From positions 2,418,001 through 2,482,000 of the forward strand of contig NZ_CP039292.1 in the NCBI RefSeq assembly GCF_004798665.1: a stretch of 64,000 nt of DNA. Reading direction: 5' to 3'. A program made the translations under genes and the position numbers. Shown here in pieces: positions 1 to 8,578 of this stretch. The first letter of the stretch is position 1. Each line of letters opens with the position of its first letter. The DNA is from Actinomyces procaprae. Its GTDB lineage: Bacteria; Actinomycetota; Actinomycetes; Actinomycetales; Actinomycetaceae. Under the pieces are notes generated by a model. That model was not told where the DNA came from, did not search any database, and saw only the letters and a program-made list of their open reading frames with translations.

Positions 1-946
1 GAGCGAATGCGAGATCATACCAGGTCTTCTTTTCCGTCGGCGCAAGCTGCACGGCTCTACGCAAGTAGCTTATCGCGTCTCCCCAACGGTATTGCCGGGC
101 GTATGCGAATCCCAACGCGTGTATTACTGCCGCCTCGGGCTTAGGCGTCGTTTCAACGACATGGCGGTATTCACGTGCAGCATCCTTCCAGTATCCTTTT
201 TCCTGGAGAAGACGGCCCGCTCCTAGCTCTGTCACAATGGGGCGCTTGTCGCGCTGGACTGCGGTCAACCAATGTGCGCGCGCCTCCGTTATGTTTCCCT
301 GCCTTGAGAGCGCGATTCCAGCGAATAGGGCATCATTGCCTTCGTCTCCGTGGCGCTCACACCATTCATATGCCCGAGCTGCCAACTGCCATTGTTTCAT
401 GGAAAACGCCTGGCTGGCCAGCCTGCGTTGCCAGTCCAACGAGTCAGAGTGTGATTGGGCTCCCGCCTCCAGTATCTTTAGACGCTTCCATCCCGGAATA
501 CCCTTAGATAAGTCAAGAACCAGTTCATGGGGTTCCGGGGCGGATGGGTCGAGTTCAGCCGCAATTTCGGCGCATTCTATTGCGCCCTTCAGGTCGCCTA
601 TTTCTTTCAGGCACAGAGCCCTTCTCATATATCCGTGCGTTTCGCTCGGGCTCAGTTGAATTATGCGCGCATACGTCTCGGCGGCCGCCGTGTAGTTACT
701 TCCGCGCTCTAGGTAATACGCTCGTCGATTCAACAGCTCAGGATCATCCCATGAGGCGCCCAATGAGGCGATGTAGTTCGCCGCTGCTTCCGGCCCGCTG
801 CTCCTATTGATTAGGCGCGCTTTGCGTATCTGTACCTCATGGTCATCGGGAGCCAATGTGGCTAGTCTAGTCGCCGCAGCCGGAGTTTTGCTCTCCAGCC
901 TGCGCATCATGCTTCGTACAACTCGTGTCCGTCGAGGTGCCGCCAT
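1..946 (-). CDS. TPR-repeat protein, 3' end beyond the window
   Basis: The minus strand is open without a stop from an ATG at 946 to the window edge (315 codons). The start has a GGGAG ribosome site about 8 nt upstream. The translation begins MAAPRRTRVVRSMMRRL and consists of helical repeats with TPR spacing, for example NRRAYYLERGSNYTAAAETY and ALGFAYARQYRWGDAISYL. The catalytic role is unknown; such repeats mediate protein contacts. It lies 21 nt downstream of tagD on the same strand, so it probably belongs to the glycopolymer cluster. Its base composition is clearly lower in G+C than the neighbours (about 57% in a line counted by eye) and it uses codons rare here (ATA, TTA, CTA, AGA), which suggests a different origin. 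The missing C-terminal part could hold an enzyme domain. Confidence 0.75.
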   Translation of the reverse strand, partial: MAAPRRTRVVRSMMRRLESKTPAAATRLATLAPDDHEVQIRKARLINRSSGPEAAANYIASLGASWDDPELLNRRAYYLERGSNYTAAAETYARIIQLSPSETHGYMRRALCLKEIGDLKGAIECAEIAAELDPSAPEPHELVLDLSKGIPGWKRLKILEAGAQSHSDSLDWQRRLASQAFSMKQWQLAARAYEWCERHGDEGNDALFAGIALSRQGNITEARAHWLTAVQRDKRPIVTELGAGRLLQEKGYWKDAAREYRHVVETTPKPEAAVIHALGFAYARQYRWGDAISYLRRAVQLAPTEKKTWYDLAFA

Positions 947-967
947 CGTGTTTTCTCCCTTACCCCT

Positions 968-1360
968 TTAGGATGCCTGCATGTCGTTCTTGATCTGCGT
1001 CGTCGAGATCTCCGGCGTGCGCGGGAGATAGACGACCTCACACAAGCCCGCGAGCTGCTCGTCGAACTTGCCCCTCCAGTCATCCCCCATGACGAACACG
1101 TCGATGTCGTACCGCTTGACGTCATCAACCTTCTGCTCCCACGTGTACTCCGGCACCACCAGATCCACGTACCGGATCGCCTCAAGCATCCGCCGACGCT
1201 CATCGTAGGAGAAGTAGGACTTCTTACCCTTCCCGGCATTGAACTCATCCGAGGACAACACCACCACCAGGTAGTCACCAAGCGCCCTCGCACGGCGCAA
1301 CAACTCGATATGCCCGTAGTGCAGCAGGTCGTACGTGCCGTAAGTGATGACGCGCTTCAT
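968..1360 (-). CDS. tagD: Glycerol-3-phosphate cytidylyltransferase
   Basis: Predicted cytoplasmic enzyme that makes CDP-glycerol from CTP and sn-glycerol 3-phosphate, the donor for poly(glycerol phosphate) wall polymers. At 130 residues it has the normal TagD length. The nucleotidyltransferase HxGH motif is visible as DLLHYGHIELL near residue 15, and the second signature as RTPEISTTQIK near the C-terminus (family form RTxGISTTxI). The two CDP-glycerol glycerophosphotransferase-type proteins in this cluster are the expected consumers. About 160 nt separate it from the GT2 gene upstream, so it may have its own promoter; small inverted repeats around 1407-1423 and 1474-1493 lie in that gap. FAD synthetase-like cytidylyltransferases are excluded by length and context. 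Confidence 0.95.
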   Translation of the reverse strand: MKRVITYGTYDLLHYGHIELLRRARALGDYLVVVLSSDEFNAGKGKKSYFSYDERRRMLEAIRYVDLVVPEYTWEQKVDDVKRYDIDVFVMGDDWRGKFDEQLAGLCEVVYLPRTPEISTTQIKNDMQAS

Positions 1361-1518
1361 GGGGCCTCACATGGGTAATGGGTAGTCGTTCTGAGACCGG
1401 ATGCTTGCTAAGCCAGGGCTAGCATGCCGGTCGCGATGTGAGGATCCTATCCAAGGTGCCGCGCCCCGCCTCCCCTGTGAGTGCGCTTACAGGATCACGA
1501 AACGGCGCCAATCCGCGA

Positions 1519-2694
1519 CTACAGGTGCGGCTGCCGCGCCTGCTCCGGCAAACGGACGCAGAGCGCGAGCGGACACTCCCGCTCTGCGCCGTCACCGTGG
1601 TCCACGTAGCCGCAGGCCCGCCCCCAGTACCTCGCCGGGGCAGCCGATTCGGTGACGGCATCCTGCGTGTACAGGCTTGTCACTCGGCCCGAGGCGATGA
1701 TGGCCACCGCCTCCTCACCCTTCCAAAGCAGCATGCGGGCTCGTGCCGCCGCGCTCAGATGCGGCCACGGAGCGCGGCGGATCGACTCAGCGTCGAGCTG
1801 CTCCACCAGTCGACGCACCAATGCCTCGTGCCTGGTGCTCAGGCCCGGGATGTCCGGCGCCTCGCCGCGGTCCACGACGCCGAAGTACCAGCCCAGGTCA
1901 TACAGGACCGTCTGCTGCGCCCAGGGGGCGGCGCCGGTTTCCTCCAGGTAGGGCAGGTAGCGGTCGGTGAACTGCTCGATGTATCGCCCTGGTTTGTCCC
2001 AGGCGGTCTGCACCGCCGAGTCCCCGGCGGCGCGCTTGTTGTAGTAGTAGACGGCGTCGGGGACCACCACGCACAGCGGACTCAGTACGCGGAGCCTGCC
2101 GATGAACATGCCGTCCTCGAAGGTCGGCGCCTCCCGGTCCTCCGGGAAACGGCAGCGTCGTGCCAGTTCGGAGCGGACCAGCACCTCGTGGGTGGACAGC
2201 TGCACCACGTCCGGTGACTGGCGCACGTCGATGGTCCTGACGCCCCGGTGGAACCTGAAGTCCAGCGGGTGGGGGTACACGCGCCCCCGCTGACGGATGA
2301 GGGTGCGTCCGATCACCATGCCCGCGCGTTCGTCGCGGGCACCTATCAGCGTCGAGATGAAGGCGGAGTCCAGTTCGTCGTCGGGATCGGGGAAGCCGAC
2401 CCACTCCCCCGCCGCCTGTTCCAGCCCAGTGTTCCTGGCCCTGCCCTGGCCGCCGTTCTCGATGTGGATCACCTGGGTACGTAGGTCGGTGCGGGCGGCC
2501 CAGTCCTGGCTGATGGCCGGGCTGTCGTCACAGGCGCCATCCAGGACGAGCACCACCTCCAGCCGGTCGTGCGGATAGTCCTGGGCGTCCAGTGAGGTGA
2601 GGAAGGCAGGCAGGTAGTCCGCCACCCCGTACACCGCCACTACCAGCGAGACAGTCGGTCTCCGGTCATCCCGACGACGACGATCCAGTGCCAT
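1519..2694 (-). CDS. Family 2 glycosyltransferase
   Basis: 391-residue GT-A fold glycosyltransferase. The N-terminus has the GT2 pattern PTVSLVVAVYGVADYLPAFL, followed by LEVVLVLDGACDDS and ENGGQGRARNTGLEQAAGEW, with the nucleotide-sugar/metal motif in FPDPDDELD near residue 105. No membrane span is apparent. The start codon overlaps the stop of the upstream glycerophosphotransferase (TGATG at 2692-2696), so the two are probably translationally coupled. The substrate cannot be read from sequence; context suggests it decorates or extends a glycerol-phosphate-containing wall polymer, acting in the cytoplasm or at the inner membrane face. Confidence 0.85.
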   Translation of the reverse strand: MALDRRRRDDRRPTVSLVVAVYGVADYLPAFLTSLDAQDYPHDRLEVVLVLDGACDDSPAISQDWAARTDLRTQVIHIENGGQGRARNTGLEQAAGEWVGFPDPDDELDSAFISTLIGARDERAGMVIGRTLIRQRGRVYPHPLDFRFHRGVRTIDVRQSPDVVQLSTHEVLVRSELARRCRFPEDREAPTFEDGMFIGRLRVLSPLCVVVPDAVYYYNKRAAGDSAVQTAWDKPGRYIEQFTDRYLPYLEETGAAPWAQQTVLYDLGWYFGVVDRGEAPDIPGLSTRHEALVRRLVEQLDAESIRRAPWPHLSAAARARMLLWKGEEAVAIIASGRVTSLYTQDAVTESAAPARYWGRACGYVDHGDGAERECPLALCVRLPEQARQPHL

Positions 2695-5186
2695 CAGATC
2701 CTCTCCTCCAGCAGCCGGGACAGGATCCGCTCGCAGGCACCCGCATCCGGGATGACCAGGCTCGACGGCGGCAGCAGCCCGCCGTCACGCGCGTCCAGCG
2801 CGGCCGCGAGCGCCTGCCCGGGGCTCGCCGCGGAGACCGCGCCGGCCTGAACGTGCATGCGGCGGTAGGCGTCGGCGTCGGCGGTGCCGACCGGGCTCCA
2901 CACGATGGCGACCGCCCCGAGCAGCATCCCATCGTCCAGGATCGAGGAGCGGTCCGAGACCACGGCCCAGGCCCGCGACAGCTGCTCGGGCACATCCGTG
3001 CCCGTGGTGGTGGGCACGCTCAGGCCGTCGAACCACTGCGGCGCCGTCAGGGCGAGCTTGGGGTGGGCGAACATGACCACACCCACACCGGCCTCTCCCA
3101 AGGCCTCGGCGAGCTGGACCCAGGGCGTGTAGAAGGCATCGAGCAGGTCGGTGCGGGCGTGTTCCCGATCCAGTGCCCTGGACAGGGACGGGCTCCAGGT
3201 GGGGGCCAGGACCACTCGATCACGCTGGCGCCCGAGCAGGGCGTGCATGGCGTCGTGGCGTGGGAAGCCGGTCAGCCACACTTCCCGGTCGGTGAGCAGG
3301 TAGGGGCTGTGGTCGGCGGTGATGGCGGTGTACTCGGCGCGGTGTGCGGTGATGAGCACGTCAATGCGGCGGGTGTTGAACCACCGCCACATGTGCCGCA
3401 TGGTCACGCCATGCTGGAGGAAGACCACCCGCTGGTCCCTGCGCGTGCTGCCGCTCATCAGCCTGCCTGCGATGGTGGGGTCGCCGATGTCGGCCAGCAG
3501 CAGGGTGTCGGCCTGCGCCCAGGCGGTCTCGAAGGCGGCGGTCCCCGGGGCGACCAGCTCGAAGCCGTCGGCCTGCAGTCGCCCCCAGTCGGCGCAGCTG
3601 CGGTCGACGGCGAAGACGTGCCTGATGCCGGGGGCGTGCACCCGGGCGTAGCGGTACAGCGGCTCGGCGTTGTCCCCGGCCGAGTCGTGGCGGTCCATGT
3701 AAAACCAGGTGCGGGGCGCGTTGGTCGTTGCGGGAGCAGCGGCCTGCGCGGTTCGCTCCGCGACCTGGGTGCGGGGCGCGGCCGCGGCACCGTTATGCCT
3801 CGCCAGCTTCACCGCGTGGCGTCGCAGCACTCCGAGCCTGTGCGTCAGGGCGCGTCTGGCGCGGGCGGACGGTGGTGGCGGCGGCGCGGGCGGACGCCGC
3901 ATCCCCCGGTAGGGTGCGGGGACCACCTCCCAACCGCCGATGACGGCGCTCACTTCGCCCTGAGGCAGCCACACGAGCCGCTCATGGACGAGCACACGGT
4001 CGAAGTAGCTGTGGTCAACGAGCTTCACGCTGGTCGGCCGGACCGGCGCACCATCTACGAACCACTGCTCTTCCGGCGGGCTCCCGGTGAAGAAGTAGGA
4101 CACCTGACGGTCCGCCCGGAACGGGCGCTGCGACGGAAGCACGGGATCGGGCAGGCGGGCGCCGGTGGCCGCCAGTAGTGCGGCCAGCCGGTTCAGCGCC
4201 ACGGGGGTCGCACAGTACGCCTCCACCTGGGAGGCGGGCACGCGGCCGAGCGCGTCGAGCAGCAGCTCGGCGACGCGTGCCCGCTCCACCCCGCTCATTA
4301 GGCGTGCGGCGAAGCGCAGGCCACGGTCGGCGTCGGTGACCTCCACCAGGCGCGCCAGCACCAGCTGGTGCACCCAGCCGGGAGGCTCGCCCCGCTCCCC
4401 CGCCGCGGCGTACCAGGCGGGAATGTCCCCCTCCAGCACCCGCAGGTACTCGTGCAGTGTGGACAGCGGCGGCGGCTCCTCGGGTCGGGGCCGCTCGATG
4501 ACTCCGGGGCCCGCATGCAGGCGGATCCGCTGACCGGTGGCCGCCAGCAGGCGGATCAGCAGGGTGGCGCCGTCGTCGTCGGCCCGGTCCCAGGCGGGCA
4601 GCCCGCCGGCGGGAACGTTCATGACCGCGCCCGCCAGGCGCAGCGTGAACAGGTGCGGCTCCGCAAGCAGACTGGTGTCTCGCGCCCCGTGGGTGAAGCG
4701 GCCCCGCAGCGGATGCGTGTCTGACACGTGGCCGTCGACCATCCGCTTGAGCGGCACCATGACGACGGCGGCGCGGCGGCTCGTCGGCAGCTCCTCGGCC
4801 AGGCCCGGCTCGGGCACGTCCCCCGCCCGCAGCACCAGCACCCGGCCGCCGCGCATGCCGGCGAGCACCCTACGGGCACCGTCCAGTGCCGTCTCCCCCA
4901 CCGCGGGATCCAGGCCGTAGTCCGCGAGCGCCGCGGCCTCCGCCGGGGTGGGACCGCCGGCGCCCACACACACGACGACGTCGTTGAGCCCCTCATCGGC
5001 CAGGCCGATGAGGGTGGTCTCCAGGTCCCCGCCGCCGTCGACGACGACCACCACGCGCAGACGTGTAGCACCGGCGGGGATCACCGCCCGCTCGCGAAAG
5101 CCAGTGCCGCTTGTCAAAGAAGCCCCTCCCCTGAGGCCCAGCCTCTGAAGCGTCCGCTGACTCCCCCGAGCGCAAGGACCCCACAT
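2694..5186 (-). CDS. CDP-glycerol glycerophosphotransferase-like protein
   Basis: Up to 830 residues. The C-terminal third matches the Glyphos_transf family: VVFLQHGVTMRHMWRWFN, VWLTGFPRHDAM, VVLAPTWSPSL and a late AWAVVSDRSSILDD in place of the usual ITDYSS. The N-terminal third looks like a degenerate GT2 fold (LRVVVVVDGGGDLETTL) and the middle holds a proline-rich linker near residue 430. It probably transfers glycerol phosphate or a related polyol phosphate during wall polymer synthesis at the membrane. The start is uncertain: the ATG at 5186 lies inside the PIN-like gene in another frame and the first ~35 residues look non-homologous, so a GTG near 5084 is an alternative. The 5' end appears to be a junction made by the inserted XRE-ImmA/PIN module. 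Confidence 0.8.
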   Translation of the reverse strand: MWGPCARGSQRTLQRLGLRGGASLTSGTGFRERAVIPAGATRLRVVVVVDGGGDLETTLIGLADEGLNDVVVCVGAGGPTPAEAAALADYGLDPAVGETALDGARRVLAGMRGGRVLVLRAGDVPEPGLAEELPTSRRAAVVMVPLKRMVDGHVSDTHPLRGRFTHGARDTSLLAEPHLFTLRLAGAVMNVPAGGLPAWDRADDDGATLLIRLLAATGQRIRLHAGPGVIERPRPEEPPPLSTLHEYLRVLEGDIPAWYAAAGERGEPPGWVHQLVLARLVEVTDADRGLRFAARLMSGVERARVAELLLDALGRVPASQVEAYCATPVALNRLAALLAATGARLPDPVLPSQRPFRADRQVSYFFTGSPPEEQWFVDGAPVRPTSVKLVDHSYFDRVLVHERLVWLPQGEVSAVIGGWEVVPAPYRGMRRPPAPPPPPSARARRALTHRLGVLRRHAVKLARHNGAAAAPRTQVAERTAQAAAPATTNAPRTWFYMDRHDSAGDNAEPLYRYARVHAPGIRHVFAVDRSCADWGRLQADGFELVAPGTAAFETAWAQADTLLLADIGDPTIAGRLMSGSTRRDQRVVFLQHGVTMRHMWRWFNTRRIDVLITAHRAEYTAITADHSPYLLTDREVWLTGFPRHDAMHALLGRQRDRVVLAPTWSPSLSRALDREHARTDLLDAFYTPWVQLAEALGEAGVGVVMFAHPKLALTAPQWFDGLSVPTTTGTDVPEQLSRAWAVVSDRSSILDDGMLLGAVAIVWSPVGTADADAYRRMHVQAGAVSAASPGQALAAALDARDGGLLPPSSLVIPDAGACERILSRLLEERI

Positions 5187-5473
5187 TCTCCCCTGTTACG
5201 TCCTCGGTTATCGACCAGGAGTTGCCCGAAAGCGGCGAATTGTTGAAGGTAGTCCATATCGTACCGACGCTCGACGTTGATCCAGTCGGCTTTCAGCACC
5301 TGGTCGAGTCCGGGGTCACCGGCGCGCTGTTGCTTAAGCTCCTCCTCAACACTCTCCGGTATAACAACCCGCCCATCCCGGGTGACGAACTTGAGTACAG
5401 CCAGCCACCCCCCGAGAGCAAAGTGACGCAGCGGCCCGGTGTCGAAGGCATAAACCTTCTCCGCATCGCTCAC
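5114..5473 (-). CDS. PIN-like protein, probably C-terminally truncated
   Basis: 119 residues from a GTG at 5473 that overlaps the stop of the XRE-ImmA gene (GTGA), indicating coupled translation. The start of a PIN-type nuclease fold is visible: VYAFDTGPLRHF (first Asp), VVIPESVEEEL (second acidic position) and RNRGECGVLAL (third acidic position). The last conserved Asp region and final helices of PIN domains are absent: the frame ends in a dissimilar tail (GGVSGRFRGWASGEGLL) inside the start of the next gene. PIN-like proteins of the DUF4411 type are commonly paired with XRE-ImmA proteins in putative toxin-antitoxin loci. Inference: a toxin-like RNase, perhaps inactivated by truncation. Confidence 0.6.
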   Translation of the reverse strand: MSDAEKVYAFDTGPLRHFALGGWLAVLKFVTRDGRVVIPESVEEELKQQRAGDPGLDQVLKADWINVERRYDMDYLQQFAAFGQLLVDNRGRNRGECGVLALGGVSGRFRGWASGEGLL

Positions 5474-6582
5474 GAGACGTACTCCCAGATCGCAGTTCGT
5501 TCCCTCGGATGCGGTGCCGGGAGCTCCTCCACATCGAAGAGGCCCCACAGGAGGTCGGCCGCACGCTCCCGGCTGATCTCCTCCTCGCGCACGAGCTCGA
5601 GCACCGCGCGTTGGAAGGCGCGCGGCTGCGTCGTCTCGGCCAACTCCTCGGTGGTATGAAGGTCAAGCTCGATCATGTCTGCCCGGGTTGTCCGAACGGC
5701 GCGGACGTCACCCGCCTCAGATGCAGAGACGACGCCAAGGTCGCTCAGGCGACGCGCGAGAGTCGACATGTCCACCTGATACTCGCTGCCGACGATGACC
5801 GCCGCCGTACGTGTCCCGGACCGCTCTGCGATCTCCGTCCAACGCGCCGTCACCGCCTCTCGCGGAAGCAGAAATGCCCGCGCGAAAGCATCCAGCCGAG
5901 ACTCCATCGGCTCGTCGGCGTCGGCTACCCGCCAGTCCACCGTGTAGGTGTCCTTCACCAGGAAATGGCCAAGCTCGTGCGCCGTCGCGAGGCGCCGACG
6001 CCCCACCTTCTGGGAGGAGTTGATCAGAGAAACGCCAAGGCCACCGACGAGAACCGTCCCGGCGTCCGCGGTGTCGGTACCGAAGGGCCGGGAGAAGACG
6101 AGGAGACCGGCCGCAGCCAGGTGATCCTGAAGCGCACCTACGGGTTCGGCCTGGTCATAGCTGAGCAGTCCCCTCGCCTTCGCGGCCATCGCCTCGGCCT
6201 CGTCCTCGGAGTCTGGCCGCTCCCACGCTTGAGTCTCCGCAGCTATTGTCAGGGGACGTAGCGAGTGGACCAGCCGGACCTCGTCGGCGAGCTCTGCGAG
6301 AAGTGCGTCGATCTGCGAGTCCACAGTGTCAAGCCCCTGGGAGGAACGGTGGGCTGCCACCGCAGCGACCGGCTCCTCGAAAAAGGCGGCCATGCGTACG
6401 CGGAGCGCACGGGCGATGTCGGAGAGTTCAAGAGCGGAGACCTTGCGCGTGCCCGCCTCGATCTTGTTGACCGCCGTCCGTTCAAGTCCCACCTGCTCAC
6501 CCAGATGCTGCTGGCTGATACCTGCACGCGTACGCGCCTCACGGATACGGATGCCGAGGGACTGCGGTGTCATCTCTCCCAT
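5470..6582 (-). CDS. XRE regulator fused to ImmA/IrrE metallopeptidase
   Basis: 370 residues. An N-terminal Cro/C1-type helix-turn-helix (IRIREARTRAGISQQHLGEQ through RTAVNKIEAGTRKVSALEL, residues ~9-60) is followed by an ImmA/IrrE (COG2856) zinc peptidase with RLATAHELGHFLV (HExxH type) and a downstream MESRLDAFARAFLLP carrying the third metal ligand. Such fusions act as protease-controlled repressors or as antitoxin-like partners. It is coupled to the PIN-like gene downstream. The start is set at the ATG at 6582; ATG 6573, directly behind GGGAGAG, is an alternative. The start lies on one arm of an inverted repeat that may be its operator. Its placement inside a wall-polymer operon suggests insertion. 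Confidence 0.85.
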   Translation of the reverse strand: MGEMTPQSLGIRIREARTRAGISQQHLGEQVGLERTAVNKIEAGTRKVSALELSDIARALRVRMAAFFEEPVAAVAAHRSSQGLDTVDSQIDALLAELADEVRLVHSLRPLTIAAETQAWERPDSEDEAEAMAAKARGLLSYDQAEPVGALQDHLAAAGLLVFSRPFGTDTADAGTVLVGGLGVSLINSSQKVGRRRLATAHELGHFLVKDTYTVDWRVADADEPMESRLDAFARAFLLPREAVTARWTEIAERSGTRTAAVIVGSEYQVDMSTLARRLSDLGVVSASEAGDVRAVRTTRADMIELDLHTTEELAETTQPRAFQRAVLELVREEEISRERAADLLWGLFDVEELPAPHPRERTAIWEYVS

Positions 6583-6608
6583 GTGTGCGATTCTGGCACG
6601 TCCACATG
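6580..6608. promoter_or_regulatory. Candidate operator of the XRE-ImmA gene
   Basis: Inverted repeat CATGTG (6580-6585) ... CACATG (6603-6608), with further matching bases GTGC/GCAC inside. It overlaps the start codon of the XRE-ImmA gene, the usual place for autoregulation by such regulators. No binding evidence exists; the arms are short. Confidence 0.35.
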
Positions 6609-6666
6609 TCGCGTGGCATTCCCATCGCCTCACCCGCATTCGCACTTGTCGCTCCCCCCACCCCGG

Positions 6667-8574
6667 TCAGTGCACCTCGCCCGGGATCTCGGCGTCCCCG
6701 GGCTCGCCCCAGTGGGTGATGCGGCCGGTGGCCAGCACCTCGGCGGAGGAGATGCCCCAGGTGTGCGCGGAGCCGGTGCCGCGGCGCTGCACGAACCCGA
6801 AGCGGGAGGCGGAGTACATGCGGGCGCCGGCCTCAGAGGCTCGCTTGAGGAATCCGGAGTCCTCCCCGATGGTGGTGTCGGGGAAGCCCACCGCGCAGGC
6901 AAGCTCCGTCGTAGCCACCAGCGTCGGCCCGGACAGGAACGCCGTGTACCGGTGCTCCCACTCGGGGAAGCGCAGCACCACGACGTTCTCGCTCTCCAGG
7001 TGCACGAAGTGCGCATGCTTGCCCACCACCTCGGCCCGCGCATAGTCGGCGGCCACCAGGGACTCCAGCAGGTAGTAGTCGCCGTAGAGGTCGTCATCGT
7101 CCATCTTGGCGATGAAGTCCGCTTCCACGCGCTCCAGCATCCTGCTGTAGTTGGCGCCGAGCGAGTCCGCAGCATCACCCACGACCCAGTCCACTTCAAG
7201 GCCTAGTTCGTGGGCGCGGGAGCGGGCGGCGTCAGGCGCCTCGAAGCCGTGGGTGAGGATGATAGGACGCTGGCGGACCTCCTGCTGGCGGGCCAGGGTC
7301 TCCAGGACGCCGTCGATGCGCTCGGGGCGGATGGTGGAGATCAGCGGCGCGATGGTGGGGCGGTGGTAGCTCCGCTCCCCCAGGCCGACGGCCTCCAGGA
7401 CCTGGTCCACGCGGGCGGTGTAGGTGTGCCGCAGCCAGATCTCCCGCTGCGCCAAGTAGGTCATGCGCGCACGCAGGTCCGGATTGCCCACCAGGGCCCG
7501 CTCCGCCCAGTAGGCCTCCTTACGGTCCCCGACGACGGCGAGCGTCCCCTCCGGAAGGAACCGGCCCGTGGCCGGCGACGGCATAGTCAGCACCGGGGTG
7601 CCGCAGGCGGTGATCTCGAAGATCCTTCGCGCGAACATGGACGGGCTGGTGACCACGGAGTTGACGTTGAGGAACACCTTGTAGCCCCGGTAGGCGGACA
7701 GCATCTCCGGGTAGCTCAGTGACCCGCGTACGAAGGCGTCGTAGGGGGCGGGGAACTGGTAGTTCGCGTCGGCGCCCAGGTAGCGGGAGAAGATGTCAAG
7801 GCCGTGCTCCAGCCTCGGCGCGGCATCCACGGCGGCACCCAGCAGCGTCTCCATCTGCTCGCGGCGCTCGGGATACTTGTGGGCGAAGTACATGCCGGCG
7901 AAGGCAATGTCTCTCAGCGCGGCGGGCCGGCCGTCGTCGTCGCACAGGCGCACCGGGTTGTGGATGGTCGGCTGGGCGGCGAAGGGCAGGACGCCCACGC
8001 GGTCGTGCCCGAGTTCGGCCCGGTAGCGGTCCAGGAGGGTCTCGTCGGTGGTGAAGACCCAGTCGAACAGGCGGGCGGTCTCGATCGCGTCGTCGTAGTG
8101 GGCGGGGTCCTCCTTGTTCCAGAAGACGGTGGTGACTCCGGCGGCGCGGACCTGTGCCACCAGTTCACGCAGGTGGGCGGAGGGGCCGCCCTTCCCGATC
8201 ACCTGGTAGCGCCAGGCGTCGCCGTTGCCGTGCCAGGCGGACTCGACGAACAGCAGCTCGATCGGGCTGCCGGCTATCTGCTCGCGCCAGTCGGCGGGGG
8301 TCAGGGCCACCGCCCGCCACTCGTACTGGAGGGCGAGGGTGGTGAACTCGTCGGCGATCACACCGACCGTCAGGTCGTGGCGGGGCGGGGCGGCGTCTGG
8401 CTCGGGCACGTCCCAGGCGGGAAAGACGATCTCCGCCCCGACGGCACGGCGGCGCCTGGCGGGGCGCGCCCACGCACTGGCCCGCCGACGCCGGCGGTAC
8501 TCCTTCACGCCGCCGATCCCGCCGTGGCGGGCATGCCACAGGGTTTGTCGGACCGTACGGATCAGATCGCTCAC
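6667..8574 (-). CDS. CgeB-like glycosyltransferase fused to a GT2-like domain
   Basis: 635 residues from a GTG at 8574, 4 nt after the upstream stop. The N-terminal ~400 residues resemble CgeB/DUF3880 GT-B glycosyltransferases: LLFVESAWHGNG, VFWNKEDPAHYD, WVFTTDETLLDRY, IAFAGMYFAHKYPERREQ and the donor-site stretch RRIFEITACGTPVLTMPSP. The C-terminal ~230 residues form a second, GT2-like GT-A region with FIAKMDDDDLYGDYYLLES (DxD-type motif) and FPDTTIGEDSGFLKRA. It may therefore transfer two sugars, or use one domain for binding. In the cluster it likely builds the repeat unit or side chains of the wall glycopolymer. Known CgeB family members act in glycan decoration; the specific substrate is not readable. 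Confidence 0.8.
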   Translation of the reverse strand: MSDLIRTVRQTLWHARHGGIGGVKEYRRRRRASAWARPARRRRAVGAEIVFPAWDVPEPDAAPPRHDLTVGVIADEFTTLALQYEWRAVALTPADWREQIAGSPIELLFVESAWHGNGDAWRYQVIGKGGPSAHLRELVAQVRAAGVTTVFWNKEDPAHYDDAIETARLFDWVFTTDETLLDRYRAELGHDRVGVLPFAAQPTIHNPVRLCDDDGRPAALRDIAFAGMYFAHKYPERREQMETLLGAAVDAAPRLEHGLDIFSRYLGADANYQFPAPYDAFVRGSLSYPEMLSAYRGYKVFLNVNSVVTSPSMFARRIFEITACGTPVLTMPSPATGRFLPEGTLAVVGDRKEAYWAERALVGNPDLRARMTYLAQREIWLRHTYTARVDQVLEAVGLGERSYHRPTIAPLISTIRPERIDGVLETLARQQEVRQRPIILTHGFEAPDAARSRAHELGLEVDWVVGDAADSLGANYSRMLERVEADFIAKMDDDDLYGDYYLLESLVAADYARAEVVGKHAHFVHLESENVVVLRFPEWEHRYTAFLSGPTLVATTELACAVGFPDTTIGEDSGFLKRASEAGARMYSASRFGFVQRRGTGSAHTWGISSAEVLATGRITHWGEPGDAEIPGEVH

Positions 8575-8578
8575 GGGC

